DNA from: an uncultured Lachnospiraceae bacterium
Lineage (GTDB): Bacteria > Bacillota > Clostridia > Lachnospirales > Lachnospiraceae
Assembly (NCBI GenBank): GCA_910576895.1
Contig: CAJTJZ010000002.1
Coordinates: 36,085-100,084 of the forward strand
DNA: 64,000 nt
Reading direction: 5' to 3'
The notes under the pieces are model-generated. The model worked only from the letters and a program-made list of their open reading frames with translations. It did not search any database and had not been told where the DNA came from. This document shows, one piece after another, positions 7,612-16,366 of the stretch (its first letter is position 1; each line of letters begins with the position of its first letter). The position numbers were made by a program, and so were the translations under genes.

Positions 7612-8799
7612 TTATTCCATTACAAATTTTCTAAAAATTTCTCCTCGTTCCTCAAAATTTTTAAAATGATCATAAGAAGCTGCCGCTGGAGATAGAACAC
7701 AGGCATGTCCTTGTTTTGTTTCCCTTTTTGCAATCCGAACAGCTTGTTCCAAGTTATCACATAAAAATGTATTCTCTCTGCCAGAAAGCATAGAAAAAAT
7801 ATGTTTCCCTGATGCATACATACAAATTACATTTAAGTCTTTCTTTTTCTTTATATAATCTACAAGAATTTGATAATTAATTCCTCGATCCATACCACCA
7901 AGCAATATTGTTTGCACCTTTGGAATACTTTCTGCTGCCTGAATTGCTGATTCACAAATAGTTGAAATGGAATCATCATAATAAGAAATTCCATCCCTAA
8001 TTCCAATAAATTCCTGACGATGGGAAAGTCCGCCAAACTCTGCAATTGCTTTTCTAACGTCTTCCTCTTTTAAATGGTATTCTTTTGTTGCAATTAAAAA
8101 TACAATCTCTGCATTATATTGATTATGGCTTCCTTTTAATTTCATATCAAAAGAATGCTGTAAATGGAATGGATTTATTTTTATACATCTTCCTTTTATC
8201 ATTGGAGCTGGAACTTCTTTATTAATTAGACAAAGATCGCCTTCCTTTTGATAACAAAGAATATGAAGCTTTGCTTTTAAATAATTTTCCATTGTTCCAT
8301 AATAATCCAGATGATCTTCATAAAGATTTAACATAACAGCAATATGTGGTGATTCCTTGCTATGTGCAAGCTGGTGACAAGACATTTCAAAAACAATCGC
8401 TGTCTTTTTATCAATTTCATCATAATAATTAAGGCAAGGCATTCCAATATTTCCAACTAAAACTGCCCGAATACCACATTTTACTAAAACATGGTATAAC
8501 ATAGAAGCCGTTGTACTTTTTCCTTTTGTTCCCGTAATTCCAATAATTTGACCACGAAATTCTTCCATAAATAAATCTGTTTGTGAAATTAACTTTTCAT
8601 TTTCTAGTTCACATTTTATTCCCGGGCTTTTTATTACATAATCAAATGCATGAAAATCAATATCTTCAAGACTGCCTTCTAAAACCTCCACTTTACAATC
8701 CTTACAATGTGAAGCAATAAATTCCTTTGTTGCTTTTCCTTCCCTTCCAAATCCCCAAATTAATATCCTTTTTCCATTTAATTTTTCTGTAATTTTCAT
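7612..8799 (-). CDS. murD: UDP-N-acetylmuramoyl-L-alanine--glutamate ligase, MurD/MurD2-like
   Basis: Cytoplasmic Mur ligase adding glutamate to UDP-MurNAc-L-Ala. Visible motifs are an N-terminal Rossmann-like GFGREGKAT, the ATP-binding P-loop GITGTKGKST (87-96), EMSCHQL (corresponding to MurD ELSSFQL), NLYEDHLDYYG (158-168) and a C-terminal GGMDRG. At 395 residues it is clearly shorter than typical MurD (about 440-460), mostly in the N-terminal domain. The upstream gene is a MurL-like epimerase, so this may be the MurD2 type that ligates L-Glu rather than D-Glu; sequence alone does not settle the stereochemistry. It is separated from murL by a 34-bp tandem repeat. Confidence 0.82.
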   Translation of the reverse strand: MKITEKLNGKRILIWGFGREGKATKEFIASHCKDCKVEVLEGSLEDIDFHAFDYVIKSPGIKCELENEKLISQTDLFMEEFRGQIIGITGTKGKSTTASMLYHVLVKCGIRAVLVGNIGMPCLNYYDEIDKKTAIVFEMSCHQLAHSKESPHIAVMLNLYEDHLDYYGTMENYLKAKLHILCYQKEGDLCLINKEVPAPMIKGRCIKINPFHLQHSFDMKLKGSHNQYNAEIVFLIATKEYHLKEEDVRKAIAEFGGLSHRQEFIGIRDGISYYDDSISTICESAIQAAESIPKVQTILLGGMDRGINYQILVDYIKKKKDLNVICMYASGKHIFSMLSGRENTFLCDNLEQAVRIAKRETKQGHACVLSPAAASYDHFKNFEERGEIFRKFVME

Positions 8800-8835
8800 A
8801 TTTCATACCATATCTTTCTTAATTTTTCTTATTTT

Positions 8836-8973
8836 ATTACCTTCTTTATTTTACTATCTATTTATTGTCTATTTTATTTGATTACCTGCTTTATTTTATT
8901 GTCTATTTTATTTGATTACCTGCTTTATTTCATTGTCTACTTTATTTCATTACCTACTTTATTTGATTGCTTG
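8836..8973. repeat. AT-rich 34-bp tandem repeat between murL and murD
   Basis: Two near-identical 34-bp units (8880-8913 and 8914-8947, two differences) are flanked by a degenerate unit on the left (from 8836) and a partial unit on the right (8948-8973). Each begins with ATTACCT and continues with CTTTATTT and ATTGTCTA blocks. The last unit overlaps the murL stop codon. Confidence 0.85.
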
Positions 8974-10350
8974 TTTTACATACTCTATAAAACTATCAGG
9001 TACTGCATGATCATCACAAAATTCCTTTAAAAGTTGTTTTAGATTTCCACCTTGATCTAAAATAAAATCCTGATAGCGTTTTACTAAAAGTGGCAGTTCT
9101 TGTTTCAAAACCGATTGTTGTTCTATAAAATATTTTAATGCCGCAAGTACTTCGCTTCTTGTTCCAACACATTCAAATGGTTTATTTTCATCAATTCCAG
9201 TAAGTTCACGAAAATATCGATCCATTTCTTCTTTTTCTAAAAGCTCCTGCCCAAAAATAGCATGCAGTTCCCTTTTTGATAAAAACGGTGATAAAATAAT
9301 ATAAACAAATAAGCACTTTGGACAATTACAACACCAAATTCCCTGCTTACTTCCTGCATTACAACTACGAAATGCTTGATGATATCTCTTTGCTTGTACT
9401 GCAAATATTTTTGCAATTTGAATTTCTGTTAAAGGACGCAATAAACTAAAATACTTAATTTTTGTATCTACTAATGTATCAAGATACCAACAAAAATCTT
9501 GTTCAAACTGAAAACTCTTTGAATATTGATGATTTACTGTTGAATTTTTTACTGTAGATTCATTGGCACTTGTTTCATTTGATAAAGCAATATAACGCTT
9601 TCCATTTAAAAGTGCTGTAATTACAGAAGAAAATGCCACAATCGCAGAAAAAGGAGTATGCCCATTGAGATACCCTTGTTTATTTAATTCTAAAAGATTC
9701 TTGTCTAAAACCCTTTTTACTTTAATATCCCCTACCTTTTCCTCACATAAATCAATGACTTCCTGTACTGCCTTGATACGATTTACGCTAAATACTGTAA
9801 GTTCCATCTCCTTACAATGCTTTAAAATTTCTAAAGAAACAATGGAATCCTTTCCTCCTCCAATGGGAACAAGACAGCCTTTAACATCTTCCTTTGAAAG
9901 AAAAACAGGGGCTGCTTTTTGTTCCTTATATTCAAGTTCCATAAAATCTTGTTCCTTAGCATCAATATGATTTACATAAAAAAATTCTCCAAGTCCATGA
10001 AAATATAGCTTTTTCCACCATAATGCCTGTTCTTTTGAAAGATATCCACAAGAAATTGTAACTTTTGGTGAACAAGTTACTTTCCAATAACTAATTAATT
10101 CTACCATACCAAGACTAAAGAAAAGTTTATCTAATGCTTCCTTTTTTTCTTCATTTTCTTCATTATATATTGTTGGAAAATGCCAGAATGGATGAAACTC
10201 TGCCAAGTTAGGAATACAAAAATCATAAGTTACATCAATACCATCTTCCTTTTTTTCCACCCTATATCCCTGATAAATAAATTCTTGATATAGCTCCCGA
10301 AATTTTTTATACTTTTCTGTTCCATTTGTTATTTTCATCCATGATATCAT
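8959..10350 (-). CDS. murL: MurL-like UDP-MurNAc-L-Ala-L-Glu epimerase
   Basis: Probable ATP-using epimerase converting the terminal L-Glu of UDP-MurNAc-L-Ala-L-Glu to D-Glu (MurL, first described in Xanthomonas oryzae). Protein of 463 residues with a PP-loop ATPase motif PIGGGKDS (162-169), SNETSANEST (257-266), NHQYSKSFQFE (273-283), RPLTEIQIAKIFA (305-317), FRSCNAG (327-333) and a CCNCPKC cysteine cluster (340-346). PP-loop chemistry fits the ATP-to-AMP reaction of MurL. It overlaps the end of sulP by 44 bases and sits upstream of murD, matching the murD2-murL association. GGGAG lies ten bases before ATG 10350; ATG 10338 is an alternative. The identification is from memory of the family, not a search. 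Confidence 0.7.
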   Translation of the reverse strand: MISWMKITNGTEKYKKFRELYQEFIYQGYRVEKKEDGIDVTYDFCIPNLAEFHPFWHFPTIYNEENEEKKEALDKLFFSLGMVELISYWKVTCSPKVTISCGYLSKEQALWWKKLYFHGLGEFFYVNHIDAKEQDFMELEYKEQKAAPVFLSKEDVKGCLVPIGGGKDSIVSLEILKHCKEMELTVFSVNRIKAVQEVIDLCEEKVGDIKVKRVLDKNLLELNKQGYLNGHTPFSAIVAFSSVITALLNGKRYIALSNETSANESTVKNSTVNHQYSKSFQFEQDFCWYLDTLVDTKIKYFSLLRPLTEIQIAKIFAVQAKRYHQAFRSCNAGSKQGIWCCNCPKCLFVYIILSPFLSKRELHAIFGQELLEKEEMDRYFRELTGIDENKPFECVGTRSEVLAALKYFIEQQSVLKQELPLLVKRYQDFILDQGGNLKQLLKEFCDDHAVPDSFIEYVKQAIK

Positions 10351-12481
10351 ATTTCAATCTCTCCCTTTCTCTTTTTTCTAATCTTTCTTTTTTATATTCC
10401 ATAAGACGCAAATACATTTCTGGATGTTCTTTTTTTATCTGTTTCTCAAATTTTTTCTGATGATTTCTAAGTTCCTCTAATTTTTCTGGACTTTCTAATT
10501 TTAAACGCTCTGCAATCCACTGTCGTCTTTCAAAAATACGTTCCTTTACATATTCTCCTTTTTCTCCAAATTTTTGTGCTAGTTCATCCATATGAAATTG
10601 TAAATGCTCCAACATTTCGTCTTCATCTACAAGACTAAGCCCATGCCAATTTTCGGCAGACTCTAAAAAGTCCTCTTTTTTGTTTTTCTCCACATATTCC
10701 AAAATTTTAACTGCCTGTTTTTCCATCTGTTCTTCTGCATCTTTTCCAAAAGCCCATTCAAATTCATGTAAAAGATCTTCCTCTATTGTACTAATTTCAG
10801 CCACAGAAGCACTCTCTATTGAAAAAGAATGTTCAATTTCAGCATCTTTTAATGCAGAGGAAATGGTTCTTCTTGCTACCCCTTTTTCAATTAAATATCC
10901 TTTTCCTAACATACGAAGTTCATCATTAATTGCTCCAATATGTTCTGTCAAATAAAATTTAATCCCCTGCTTATGTAGATTTTGATAAATAATTTCCAAT
11001 CGATCTGCTGCTGTAATATCAATACTGCTAATCCCTCCAGCATCTATAATGACGACTTTTGTATCCTCTTTTATATTATTTTCAATATCCTCCTGAAATG
11101 CCTTGATATTAGCAAAAAATAAATTGCCACTAAAACGATACATTAAGACATGATCGATTGGTTTTGCATTTCTATTTCTATCCATATGAAAAAATCCATC
11201 TCTTCCCGAAATGACTCCTAAAAATCCTCTTGGCGGATTTGTTGCACGAATCAGTACATCAAGAAATGATAATATAACACCAATTAATACGCCAAAAATA
11301 GTACCAAGAATTAATACACCAAGAAATGCTGCTATAAAAATAAGAAACTCTGTTCGGCTAACACGCCATAACCGCTTTGCTAAATCAAATTCTATCACTT
11401 GAAGCAAAGCAGAAATTACAATTGCTGTCAATACTGGTACTGGTAAATAACCAATAAATCCTGTCGATAACAATAATAAAAACATCATTGCAAGACCTGC
11501 AACAATCGACATACCTTGCGTTTTACCGCCAAATTGCTCTCCCATTACAGTTCTTGAAACACTGCCATTGATTGGACAGCAGCCTGTAATAGAAGCTGCA
11601 AAATTTCCTATGGAATAGGCAAAGATTTCTTGATTATCTTTTAACTTATATCCATTTTTTAAAGCAAAATTATTAGAAGCAAGCAACGTTTCTGCCATAA
11701 TTACAATCGCTATGGTAAGGCTCATGCCAAGCCCTTCTTCCATTCCTACAACAAAAAAATTTGGAAGAATGATTTTTGGCAGACCATTCTCTACTTTTGA
11801 TAATAATATAACATGATATTGCTCTATAGAAAAGAACTTTGTAAGACAAGCCCCCAATATCATCACAAGTACTGCCATTGGAAACTTAGGCACTATTTTT
11901 TTACTAATTAATAAAATCGCCAGTGTTCCAAGACCAAGCCCTAAGGAAACCAAACTAATCTTATGACACGCTTTCAAAATATGTTCTAAAAGTTCAAATA
12001 ATTCTCCATTCCCTGCTCCTGCACCCATAAGCTTTGGAATCTGCATTAAAATAATCGTAGTTGCAATTCCACTAATAAATCCTCCCATAACAGGCGTTGA
12101 AATATAACTAACCATTCTTCCAGCTTTCAGCCAAGCAAATAAAAACAGCCAACAGGCAGTATAAAATGTAATCACAGGCACTAATTCCATTGCTTCTTTT
12201 GTTTCTGCCAAAATGCCAGAAGAAGCCAGTACAGAACCAACCATAGCTGCTGGAGCTGCATCTACACCAAAAATAAGCTGTGGTGATGTGGAAAAAACAG
12301 CAAAAAATAAAATGGGAAATACCGAACCATACAAGCCATAAACGGCTGGAAGCCCTGCTATCTGTGCATACCCCATAGAAATAGGAATGGATACTGCTGC
12401 AATCACAAGTCCCGAAATCAAATCTTTTAAGAAATTGCTTTTTTTGTAATTTCTCAAAGTAGGAAAAAAATATAATTTCAT
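10307..12481 (-). CDS. SulP-family (SLC26) anion transporter with STAS domain and C-terminal extension
   Basis: Inner-membrane transporter of 724 residues, substrate probably sulfate, bicarbonate or another small anion (not decidable). The N-terminal half has the SulP signature region (GLVIAAVSIPISMGYAQIAGLP near 24-45, with GLYGSVFPILF following) and about ten to twelve membrane segments. A cytoplasmic STAS domain lies at roughly 440-540 (VVIIDAGGISSIDITA block). Beyond it is an unusual, highly charged, helical C-terminal extension of about 160 residues rich in Glu/Lys/Arg. A G-rich run about ten bases upstream may be the ribosome site. The 3' end overlaps murL, indicating co-transcription. 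Confidence 0.9.
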   Translation of the reverse strand: MKLYFFPTLRNYKKSNFLKDLISGLVIAAVSIPISMGYAQIAGLPAVYGLYGSVFPILFFAVFSTSPQLIFGVDAAPAAMVGSVLASSGILAETKEAMELVPVITFYTACWLFLFAWLKAGRMVSYISTPVMGGFISGIATTIILMQIPKLMGAGAGNGELFELLEHILKACHKISLVSLGLGLGTLAILLISKKIVPKFPMAVLVMILGACLTKFFSIEQYHVILLSKVENGLPKIILPNFFVVGMEEGLGMSLTIAIVIMAETLLASNNFALKNGYKLKDNQEIFAYSIGNFAASITGCCPINGSVSRTVMGEQFGGKTQGMSIVAGLAMMFLLLLSTGFIGYLPVPVLTAIVISALLQVIEFDLAKRLWRVSRTEFLIFIAAFLGVLILGTIFGVLIGVILSFLDVLIRATNPPRGFLGVISGRDGFFHMDRNRNAKPIDHVLMYRFSGNLFFANIKAFQEDIENNIKEDTKVVIIDAGGISSIDITAADRLEIIYQNLHKQGIKFYLTEHIGAINDELRMLGKGYLIEKGVARRTISSALKDAEIEHSFSIESASVAEISTIEEDLLHEFEWAFGKDAEEQMEKQAVKILEYVEKNKKEDFLESAENWHGLSLVDEDEMLEHLQFHMDELAQKFGEKGEYVKERIFERRQWIAERLKLESPEKLEELRNHQKKFEKQIKKEHPEMYLRLMEYKKERLEKRERERLKYDIMDENNKWNRKV

Positions 12482-12616
12482 TATTTATATGCCCCCATAG
12501 GTACTAAGCATCTTTATATTTACTTGATAATTAAGATATTCTATTTCATATTATGATAATTTTACCATTGAAAGATATAAATAGCAAGCGAATAGCTATA
12601 AAGTATAGAATCTATA

Positions 12617-14179
12617 CTATTTTTTGTATTTTTCCATCAAACACTGATGTTTTTTGCTTTTCTTATCATAATTAATACCAACTAGTAAAATATTTCCTGT
12701 ATAAGATTCTATGGAAGCAGGATAGTTTTTTTCTTTTATTTGCTGTATTGCAGTTTCTGCACTTTCATTCCATTTAAGTTCTACTACAAGTGCAGGATAA
12801 TCTTGCATAAATTCCATCTTTGGAATAAAAACAAAATCTGCAAAACCTCGGCCTGTTGGCAATTCCCGAATTGGTTTAAAATAATATTGCATGGTACTAA
12901 GATATGCAATTGCAAGCACACTACTAAGTGAATTTTCATCATTATATTGAATAGAAGAAACAAATTCTATATGAATCTGCTCTATCCCCTTTGCTACAGC
13001 ATCATGATCCATAGCAAGCGTTGCTTCTAAAAGATTATCTGATTGCTTCTGAAAATCTATCCACTCATTCCATCTTGTTTCTTCCAAAGCTTCTTCAAAT
13101 TCTGCACGAATTTCTTCATTTGGAATAAATGCTATTTTCTCTTTCAAATTATAAGCCAAATAACCAAGATGAATTAATACTGTCAATATATCATCCTTAT
13201 TTTTAAATCCAACCATATCATTTTTAAATGTTGTTGTTCTTACTTTTACACTCGTTCCAGATAACATAGAAATTATCGCTGTCTTTAAACCATCAAAATT
13301 CATAGTAATCAAAGGCTGTATCGATTCATAAGTTCCTGTCTGCGACCAATAGCTCTGAAATGTCCCCCAAAGTATTAAATTTACAACTGCATTTGGATTA
13401 TAAATATGATATTCTCCTAATAGATAACCATCATACCAACGTTTTACTTCATCAAAATTTCTATCATATTGTCTACATAAAATTTGAACTTCTTCCTCTG
13501 TAAATCCAATATAAGATGCTAATGTTTTTGCATCTAACATAGAAAATTCATAAAAATTATTTAATGCAGACTGTGTTGTTTGCTTTTTTATTGGCAAAAT
13601 TCCTGTTAAAAAAGCAAGATGTAAAAATTTTGTTGGCTCTGTTCCCTTAAAAAGACTTCTTAGGAAATTAAGATACTCCTCTTGCACTGCTAGATTAGTT
13701 GATTCCTCACGAATTAATATATCCCATTCATCAATAATAATAATAAACCTTTCACCTGTATTTTGCGAAATAAGAGCTAATGCTTCTGCTAAAGTTTCTA
13801 CTAATGGATTTAATATATTAGGATATAAACTTTGAAGTTCTAATATCACTTTTTGTTGAATATAATCTACTACAGATTTTGTATTTTTTAATACTACTAA
13901 ACACCATTGAATATCCAAATGAATCACATCATATTGATTTAAGTGTCTTTGAAAGTCCTTACTATTACTAATTGTAAGTTTTGAAAACATTTCTTTTGAA
14001 TCACAGCCTTTACTATAATACGCTGTCAACATATCTGCTGTCATTGATTTCCCAAATCGTCTAGGACGACTATTACAAATAAATCCCTGTTTTGTATTTA
14101 ATACTTTATTGGTATATTCTAATAATCCTGTTTTATCAACATAAATTTCCGAATTTAATGCAACCTGAATGAAATGCAC
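12617..14179 (-). CDS. AAA-ATPase-like / PD-(D/E)XK nuclease-superfamily protein, start region damaged
   Basis: Protein of 520 residues with an AAA-ATPase-like domain (Walker A-type RPRRFGKSM at 38-46, Walker B FIIIIDEWD at 145-153) and a C-terminal PD-(D/E)XK nuclease-like domain (ADFVF Asp at about 448; VELKW Glu/Lys at about 467/469, then a QIKEKNY helix). Family function is unknown. The frame can begin only at GTG 14179, which has no ribosome site. The canonical start, ATG 14207 with GAAAGGGG upstream, reads the usual MGRFVNPDNSAF opening but is thrown out of frame by a TTCA duplication just before QVALNSE. Residues 1-92 are encoded by DNA identical to the pseudogene copy at 17099-17424. 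Expression is doubtful. Confidence 0.8.
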   Translation of the reverse strand: MHFIQVALNSEIYVDKTGLLEYTNKVLNTKQGFICNSRPRRFGKSMTADMLTAYYSKGCDSKEMFSKLTISNSKDFQRHLNQYDVIHLDIQWCLVVLKNTKSVVDYIQQKVILELQSLYPNILNPLVETLAEALALISQNTGERFIIIIDEWDILIREESTNLAVQEEYLNFLRSLFKGTEPTKFLHLAFLTGILPIKKQTTQSALNNFYEFSMLDAKTLASYIGFTEEEVQILCRQYDRNFDEVKRWYDGYLLGEYHIYNPNAVVNLILWGTFQSYWSQTGTYESIQPLITMNFDGLKTAIISMLSGTSVKVRTTTFKNDMVGFKNKDDILTVLIHLGYLAYNLKEKIAFIPNEEIRAEFEEALEETRWNEWIDFQKQSDNLLEATLAMDHDAVAKGIEQIHIEFVSSIQYNDENSLSSVLAIAYLSTMQYYFKPIRELPTGRGFADFVFIPKMEFMQDYPALVVELKWNESAETAIQQIKEKNYPASIESYTGNILLVGINYDKKSKKHQCLMEKYKK

Positions 14180-14228
14180 TATTATCAGGATTTACAAATC
14201 TTCCCATATCATGCACACCCCTTTCTAA
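13903..14228. repeat. 326-bp perfect direct repeat, copy 1
   Basis: I compared this segment base by base with 17099-17424 and found no difference. It covers the 5' untranslated region, the damaged start and the first ~92 codons of the AAA-ATPase-like gene. Outside these limits the two paralogues diverge abruptly. Confidence 0.95.
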
Positions 14229-14279
14229 AGACAGATTTTTTTTAAAACAAAATCTAAAGAAATTAGTCACTACCAATAA

Positions 14280-14394
14280 AAACTTCTTTTCCTTTATTTG
14301 AGCAAGAGCTACATCTGCCGTATCTTGTAAGGACTTTTCATCTCGTTCTGGTTCTTTTTTCGTCTGAATCGCCTATTGGAATTACTTTTTTCAT
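14280..14394 (-). pseudogene. Deletion relic of another AAA-ATPase-like/PD-(D/E)XK gene
   Basis: From ATG 14394 the sequence reads MKKVIPIGDSD, resembling the KIPIG start of this family. After a frame change it reads KKEPERDEKSLQDTADVAL and ends QIKEKKF (14363-14280), the family's C-terminal nuclease-domain helix. The ~1.4 kb middle is missing, so this is a fused start and end of a third paralogue. No functional product is possible. Confidence 0.65.
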
Positions 14395-14505
14395 AAAGCA
14401 CACCTACTTCTTTATAATAGAATACAAATCTTTTAATAGAAGTATACCAAAATCTCCTATAAAATACAAGAGAAGCAAAAATGAAACAATCCCTTCCAAA
14501 TTTTC

Positions 14506-14534
14506 TTGCATATGCTTTTATATTATGGCATAAT
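14506..14534 (+). promoter_or_regulatory. Promoter candidate for the plus-strand AAA/PD-(D/E)XK gene
   Basis: TTGCAT (14506-14511), a 17-base spacer and CATAAT (14529-14534): four of six and five of six matches to the vegetative consensus with ideal spacing, about 60 bases before the ribosome site. The rest of 14395-14601 shows nothing else recognisable. Confidence 0.5.
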
Positions 14535-14601
14535 ACAAGTAAAAATTCTTATTTGAAAATTGTTTAAAAATCACAAAAAGGTATGGGAGGGATATTTATT
14601 T

Positions 14602-16191
14602 ATGTGTAAGGAATTTAATGTAACAGCAGTATGCAGACCAGAAGAACATTATATGGTAAATATTGATGAAAGATTAAAAAAAATAAAAGTTCTAGTAGAC
14701 GCTGGAAAATACTTTACTATTAACAGAGCCAGACAATATGGAAAGACTACAATATTGATGGCATTAGAAGATTACTTACAAAATAATTATTATGTGATTT
14801 CTATGGATTTTCAAATGTTTAGTACAGAATATTTTAAAACAGAGAATATGTTTGTAAATGCTTTTGCACGCACATTTCTTCGTTTATTAAAAAGAAATAA
14901 ATGTTTTCAATCAAAGAATTTAACTGAAATAATAAAGCAGCTTAATACAGATATGGAAGTAAAAAAAGATAAATTTCTGTTACTAGATCTTTTTGAGTAT
15001 TTAAGTGATATTTGTACGGAAGCTGATAAACCTATAGTATTACTCATTGACGAAGTAGATAGTGCTACAAATAATCAAGTATTTCTTGATTTTCTTGCAC
15101 AACTGCGAGCTTATTATATTAGACGTACAAAACAACCAACGTTTCAATCTGTAATTTTAGCTGGAGTTTATGATATAAAAAATCTAAAGCGAAAATTACG
15201 TCCAGAAGAAGAACATAAAATAAATAGCCTCTGGAATATCGCAACAGAATTTAAAGTAGAAATGAGTTTTTCTACACAAGACATTATTGGTACGTTGAAG
15301 GAATATGAGAATGATTATCATACAGGAATGCAAATGAAGGAAATGGCACAATTACTTTATGACTATACTTCAGGTTATCCTTTCCTTGTGTCCAAATTAT
15401 GTAAACTTATGGATGAGGATATTAGTTCTGAAAAAGATTCTAAGAGTGCTGCATGGACGAAACAAGGCTTTAACGAAGCTGTAAAGATGCTTTTAGAGGA
15501 AAAGAATACCTTATTTGACTCTTTAAATCAAAAGTTAGAAAGCTTTCCAGAATTAAATACCATGCTTCAATCCTTACTTTTTACAGGTAAGAATATTGCT
15601 TATAATTTAGATGAACCTTCCATTGAAATTGCAGCTATGTTTGGGTTTATAAAAAATCAGAATAAGTCTTTAGCAATTGCAAACCGAATTTTTGAAACAA
15701 GGTTATATAATTTATATCTTACTTCTGCTGAAATACAGGGTTGTGATATTCACAAAGCCTCTTTACTGGATAAAAATCAATTTTTTGTAAATGGGAAATT
15801 GAATATGCGGTTAATTTTAGAAAAATTTACAATCCATTTTCATGATTTATATGGTGACTGTAACGAAAGTTTTTTAGAAGAGGAGGGAAGACGCTATTTT
15901 CTGCTTTACCTAAAACCAATTATTAATGGTATAGGTAATTACTATGTGGAAGCAAGAACAAGAGATTTTCGCAGAACAGATATTATTGTGGATTATAAGG
16001 GAGAACAATTTATCATTGAGATGAAAATTTGGCATGGAGATGAATATAATAGTCGTGGGGAACAACAACTTGTTGAATATTTAAATCAAAACAAAGGGTA
16101 TCTCTTGAGCTTTAATTTTAATAAGAAAAAACAAATTGGCATTCATAAAATTATAATAGGAAATAAGACTTTAGTGGAAGCAGTTGTGTAA
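14602..16191 (+). CDS. AAA-like ATPase with C-terminal PD-(D/E)XK nuclease-like domain
   Basis: Intact protein of 529 residues, start at ATG 14602 with GGGAGG (14585-14590) eleven bases upstream; the longer frame from 14560 lacks a ribosome site. An AAA-type domain has Walker A-like RARQYGKTT (42-50) and Walker B IVLLIDEVD (145-153). The C-terminus has a nuclease-like core with RTD (Asp about 460) and IEMKIW (Glu 473, Lys 475), followed by a QQLVEYL helix. It belongs to a different subfamily from the minus-strand copies on either side. Function unknown; such genes are multi-copy and patchy in gut anaerobes. It lies exactly between the 326-bp direct repeats. Confidence 0.8.
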   Translation: MCKEFNVTAVCRPEEHYMVNIDERLKKIKVLVDAGKYFTINRARQYGKTTILMALEDYLQNNYYVISMDFQMFSTEYFKTENMFVNAFARTFLRLLKRNKCFQSKNLTEIIKQLNTDMEVKKDKFLLLDLFEYLSDICTEADKPIVLLIDEVDSATNNQVFLDFLAQLRAYYIRRTKQPTFQSVILAGVYDIKNLKRKLRPEEEHKINSLWNIATEFKVEMSFSTQDIIGTLKEYENDYHTGMQMKEMAQLLYDYTSGYPFLVSKLCKLMDEDISSEKDSKSAAWTKQGFNEAVKMLLEEKNTLFDSLNQKLESFPELNTMLQSLLFTGKNIAYNLDEPSIEIAAMFGFIKNQNKSLAIANRIFETRLYNLYLTSAEIQGCDIHKASLLDKNQFFVNGKLNMRLILEKFTIHFHDLYGDCNESFLEEEGRRYFLLYLKPIINGIGNYYVEARTRDFRRTDIIVDYKGEQFIIEMKIWHGDEYNSRGEQQLVEYLNQNKGYLLSFNFNKKKQIGIHKIIIGNKTLVEAVV

Positions 16192-16272
16192 ATAAAAATT
16201 TCTTACTTTCAATACGAAAATTTCCAATCATAACAGCAAAAGACTTTTGTGAAAAATTTTTAATGAAATAAA

Positions 16273-16335
16273 AAATATCTATATAAGCCTACCTTGTTAA
16301 TTTGGCTAGTTACAAGTAGATTTATATAGATATTT
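16273..16335. repeat. Long AT-rich hairpin
   Basis: Perfect 14-bp inverted repeat (16273-16286 with 16322-16335) enclosing a second, bulged inverted repeat (CTACCTTGT and ACAAGTAG). It could fold into one extended stem-loop. It lies between the intact AAA gene and the pseudogene. No T-tract follows, so it is not a standard terminator; it may be a small palindromic repeat element. Confidence 0.7.
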
Positions 16336-16343
16336 ATGAAGTC

Positions 16344-16366
16344 AACCACTTTATAGGTGGTTTTTT
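16344..16366 (+). terminator. Short terminator downstream of the plus-strand AAA gene
   Basis: AACCAC (16344-16349), a seven-base loop, GTGGTT (16357-16362) and a following T-run on the plus strand. The stem is only six pairs. It overlaps the broken 3' end of the minus-strand pseudogene. Confidence 0.55.

Noticed and set aside
8836..8973. Regularly spaced repeat that could suggest a CRISPR array
   Set aside because: Units are contiguous with no unique spacers, are AT-rich and degenerate, and there are no cas genes.
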